A stretch of DNA of 8,131 nt, taken from DATAQC01 sp038232455 (lineage in GTDB: Bacteria > Actinomycetota > Acidimicrobiia > Acidimicrobiales > AC-14). Made by a program: the position numbers and the translations under genes. Location of the stretch: contig JBBSHU010000122.1 of assembly GCA_038232455.1 (NCBI GenBank), positions 1-8,131 on the forward strand, read 5' to 3'. The notes below the pieces were generated by a model. It ran no database searches, was not told where the DNA came from, and saw nothing but the letters and a program-made list of their open reading frames with translations. Below are positions 7,160 to 8,131 of the stretch, piece by piece (the stretch's first letter is position 1; each line of letters starts with the position of its first letter).

Positions 7160-7166
7160 GGGTCCT
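7153..7166. promoter_or_regulatory. Inverted repeat covering the -35 box (candidate operator)
   Basis: AGGAC (7153-7157) and GTCCT (7162-7166) form a perfect inverted repeat around AAGG. It overlaps the candidate -35, where a bound repressor would block the promoter. Autoregulation by the XRE protein is the natural guess but is not shown. Confidence 0.35.
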
Positions 7167-7245
7167 GCTTGCTCACCCTCCATGTTCCCGAGTGACCTGG
7201 ACGCCGGCGTCTGACCACGAGTCGGTCGTAGAGATCGCCGCACCG

Positions 7246-7442
7246 TCGCCCATGAGCCAGGCCTGTCACTCCCTCTCCTCGATCAGCGCCAAGAACGCCC
7301 GCGGCGCGTAGACCGGGACGCTCGTGCTCATTCCGAGGAGATGCCGGCAGGGTTCCGGATGGTCCGCGCCAGCGGTTCCGGGGCCCGGGAGCCTCGTACC
7401 CGGCCTACCCGTCGCGATCAACGCTCCCATCGCCCATGAGCC
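7246..7442. repeat. 13-bp direct repeat pair
   Basis: TCGCCCATGAGCC occurs at 7246-7258 and 7430-7442. On the minus strand the right copy encodes LMGD near the C-terminus of the 65-codon gene. The left copy is intergenic and would read LMGDG in one frame. This suggests a small duplication of the gene's 3' end. Confidence 0.5.
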
Positions 7443-7602
7443 GGCCCAACAACACGCGCCGGACACCCTCGATCTGGAACGCGATCTCGGCCTGACCGGC
7501 CGCCTCGGCGAGCTCGACCGCCTCCTCGCACTGGGCGACGTGGTCCAAGACCTCGGCCTTGCCGAGCATGATCTCCACCCCGAATCCGACCGGCTCCACC
7601 AT
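7405..7602 (-). CDS. Small hypothetical protein, 65 aa
   Basis: I do not recognise this protein. It appears real: ATG at 7602 has AGGAG (7610-7614) 7 nt upstream. The product has an amphipathic, strongly helical middle (about 17-55, AEVLDHVAQCEEAVELAEAA, then AFQIEGVRRVLLGRL) with a single cysteine at 25 and no membrane segment or signal peptide. The helix pair could be a dimerisation or partner-binding module. It points toward the XRE gene and diverges from the antitoxin. Its ribosome binding site lies 4 nt after a very stable predicted hairpin (7619-7665), so translation may be controlled by RNA structure. A longer overlapping frame (7266-7658) is less protein-like and starts inside the hairpin. 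Confidence 0.62.
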   Translation of the reverse strand: MVEPVGFGVEIMLGKAEVLDHVAQCEEAVELAEAAGQAEIAFQIEGVRRVLLGRLMGDGSVDRDG

Positions 7603-7618
7603 GGCTGCACTCCTCCCA

Positions 7619-7665
7619 CGATCGGATGCCGGCCCCGGCAGGGGCCATACCAGGGCATCCGATCG
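7619..7665 (-). promoter_or_regulatory. Stable nested hairpin in the leader of the 65-aa gene
   Basis: CGATCGGATGCC (7619-7630) pairs perfectly with GGCATCCGATCG (7654-7665). Inside it, GGCCCC-GGCA-GGGGCC (7631-7646) forms a second perfect stem with a four-base loop, leaving 7 unpaired bases (7647-7653). On the minus strand the stem ends 4 nt before the AGGAG of the 65-codon gene, a position suited to translational control. It could equally act as DNA, for example as a protein or origin site. Confidence 0.6.
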
Positions 7666-7680
7666 ATGGCCCGCCCACCG

Positions 7681-7780
7681 CCATCGCCCCGGGCGGGGTC
7701 AAGGGAGGGCGCAGCCCAGCGAGGAGCGGAACGAAGTGGAGCCCCGGAGCGGCCCTTGACGTCGCCGGTAGGGGCGATGG
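7681..7780. other. 100-bp nested inverted-repeat structure, candidate structured RNA or cis element
   Basis: The outer arms CCATCGCCCC (7681-7690) and GGGGCGATGG (7771-7780) pair perfectly. Next inward GGCG (7692-7695) pairs with CGCC (7763-7766), then GTCAAGGG (7698-7705) with CCCTTGAC (7753-7760). Within the loop, GGGC-GCA-GCCC (7707-7717) makes a small hairpin and GGAGC occurs three times (7723, 7738, 7746). An alternative 7-bp pairing, CCCGCCC (7670-7676) with GGGCGGG (7691-7697), would compete with the GGCG/CGCC step. No convincing protein frame runs through it. It could be a non-coding RNA, a leader structure for the 65-codon gene, or an origin-type site. Confidence 0.55.
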
Positions 7781-7832
7781 CACACCGCCGACGTGATCAG
7801 CCGTCATCCAACGAGGGCTAGGCGGAACGCAA

Positions 7833-7867
7833 TGTGGCTACACTGAGAGCAGACTTGTGGCTACGAT
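7833..7867 (+). promoter_or_regulatory. Antitoxin promoter/operator with 9-bp direct repeats
   Basis: TGTGGCTAC occurs at 7833-7841 and 7856-7864, 23 bp apart (about two DNA turns), and both copies are followed by similar bases (ACTGAG and GATTGAG). Each contains a TAnnnT box (TACACT, TACGAT) that could serve as a -10; no good -35 is visible. Phd/VapB antitoxins commonly repress their own promoters, so the repeats are likely operator sites. Confidence 0.5.
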
Positions 7868-7882
7868 TGAGGAGGTGACCTA

Positions 7883-8131
7883 TTGCTAGAGGTGGGTGTG
7901 AGGGAACTGCGCAACAACCTGAGTCGGTACCTCGAACGTGTGCGTGGGGGCGAGGAGCTCATCGTCACCGACCGCGGCAGTGCCGTCGCCCGAGTGCTCG
8001 GCGTCAGCACCGAGCCGGTCCTGCGCCGGCTCATCGCCGAGGGGGTCGTGACCCCCGCAGCTCAGCCGAAGCGCCGCGCCGGAGTTCCGATCATCGGAAC
8101 GGGGACCGTTTCCGACCTCGTCGCCGACCAG
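7883..8131 (+). CDS. Phd/YefM (VapB-like) type II antitoxin, partial at 3' end
   Basis: A prevent-host-death family antitoxin that would bind and neutralise a co-encoded toxin and repress its own promoter. From TTG at 7883 there are 83 codons and no stop. The family's N-terminal pattern is clear: EVGVRELRNNLSRYLERVRGG (3-23), followed by ELIVTDRG (25-32) and AVARVLG (35-41). The end, TVSDLVADQ, is the usual C-terminus, so the gene probably finishes within a few codons beyond the window. The TTG start is supported by AGGAGG (7870-7875) 7 nt upstream; an internal GTG three codons later has worse spacing. The toxin, most often a PIN-domain VapC RNase in such pairs, would lie just outside. It is the only plus-strand gene and probably stabilises the element. 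Confidence 0.92.
   Translation, partial: MLEVGVRELRNNLSRYLERVRGGEELIVTDRGSAVARVLGVSTEPVLRRLIAEGVVTPAAQPKRRAGVPIIGTGTVSDLVADQ

Larger units (their letters stand above)
7026..7404. other. Intergenic stretch before the XRE gene
   Basis: About 380 bp with no gene I can support. It holds a candidate minus-strand promoter (7130-7159) and an inverted repeat over its -35. It also contains a 13-bp direct repeat (7246-7258) of a segment found at 7430-7442 inside the 65-codon gene. A 21-codon minus-strand frame (7266-7331) has no ribosome binding site. Confidence 0.55.

Noticed and set aside
7266..7331. 21-codon minus-strand frame ending ALIEERE
   Set aside because: The peptide looks plausible but there is no ribosome binding site, and it is too short to support without homologues.
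7266..7658. 130-codon minus-strand frame overlapping the 65-codon gene
   Set aside because: It starts inside the hairpin, lacks a ribosome binding site, and is rich in Arg, Ser and Pro; the 65-codon frame has AGGAG at correct spacing and a helical product.
7324..7821. 165-codon plus-strand frame across the structured region
   Set aside because: It is antisense to the 65-codon gene and runs through the inverted repeats; the residues 3' of the repeats are low-complexity Arg/Gly/Ala.

Overview
The window is visibly GC-rich, uses GTG and TTG starts freely, and its protein families look actinobacterial in style. Those families are a MobF relaxase, a TraG/VirD4-type coupling protein, an IS1380-type transposase and a Phd/VapB-like antitoxin. 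This points to a plasmid or an integrated conjugative/mobilisable element in a high-GC actinobacterium. No rRNA, tRNA or chromosomal marker is present to narrow the host further. Every gene I can support except the antitoxin lies on the minus strand, so the main story reads from right to left.

Right end (7405-8131). A Phd/YefM (VapB-like) antitoxin gene starts at 7883 on the plus strand and runs off the window; its usual toxin partner would lie outside. Two copies of a 9-bp repeat sit in front of it. Divergent from it is a small 65-codon gene (7405-7602) of unknown function. The space between them holds an unusually structured GC-rich block. It has a 12-bp perfect stem with an inner hairpin just before the ribosome binding site of the small gene, and next to it a 100-bp nested inverted-repeat structure.

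Centre right (5578-7404). A 379-bp gap contains a plausible minus-strand promoter with an inverted repeat over its -35 box. It leads to a 384-codon XRE-type regulator. The regulator is followed 15 bp later by a 41-codon ORF, not previously obvious because of its size, that resembles only the beginning of plasmid pRiA4b ORF-3-type proteins. A long hairpin (5609-5645) then precedes the transfer operon.

Transfer module (1105-5577). The order of transcription is a small MerR/excisionase-type HTH protein, an 801-aa MobF relaxase-helicase, and a 586-aa type IV coupling protein. The last two overlap by four bases (GTGA). The relaxase would nick the origin of transfer and unwind the strand, and the coupling protein would hand the nucleoprotein to a secretion channel. 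No channel (VirB/TrwD-type) genes, replication gene or integrase is visible in the window.

Left end (1-1104). Downstream of the coupling protein is about 500 bp with little convincing coding, then the 5' portion of an IS1380-family insertion sequence in the same orientation. Its transposase gene is cut only by the window edge.
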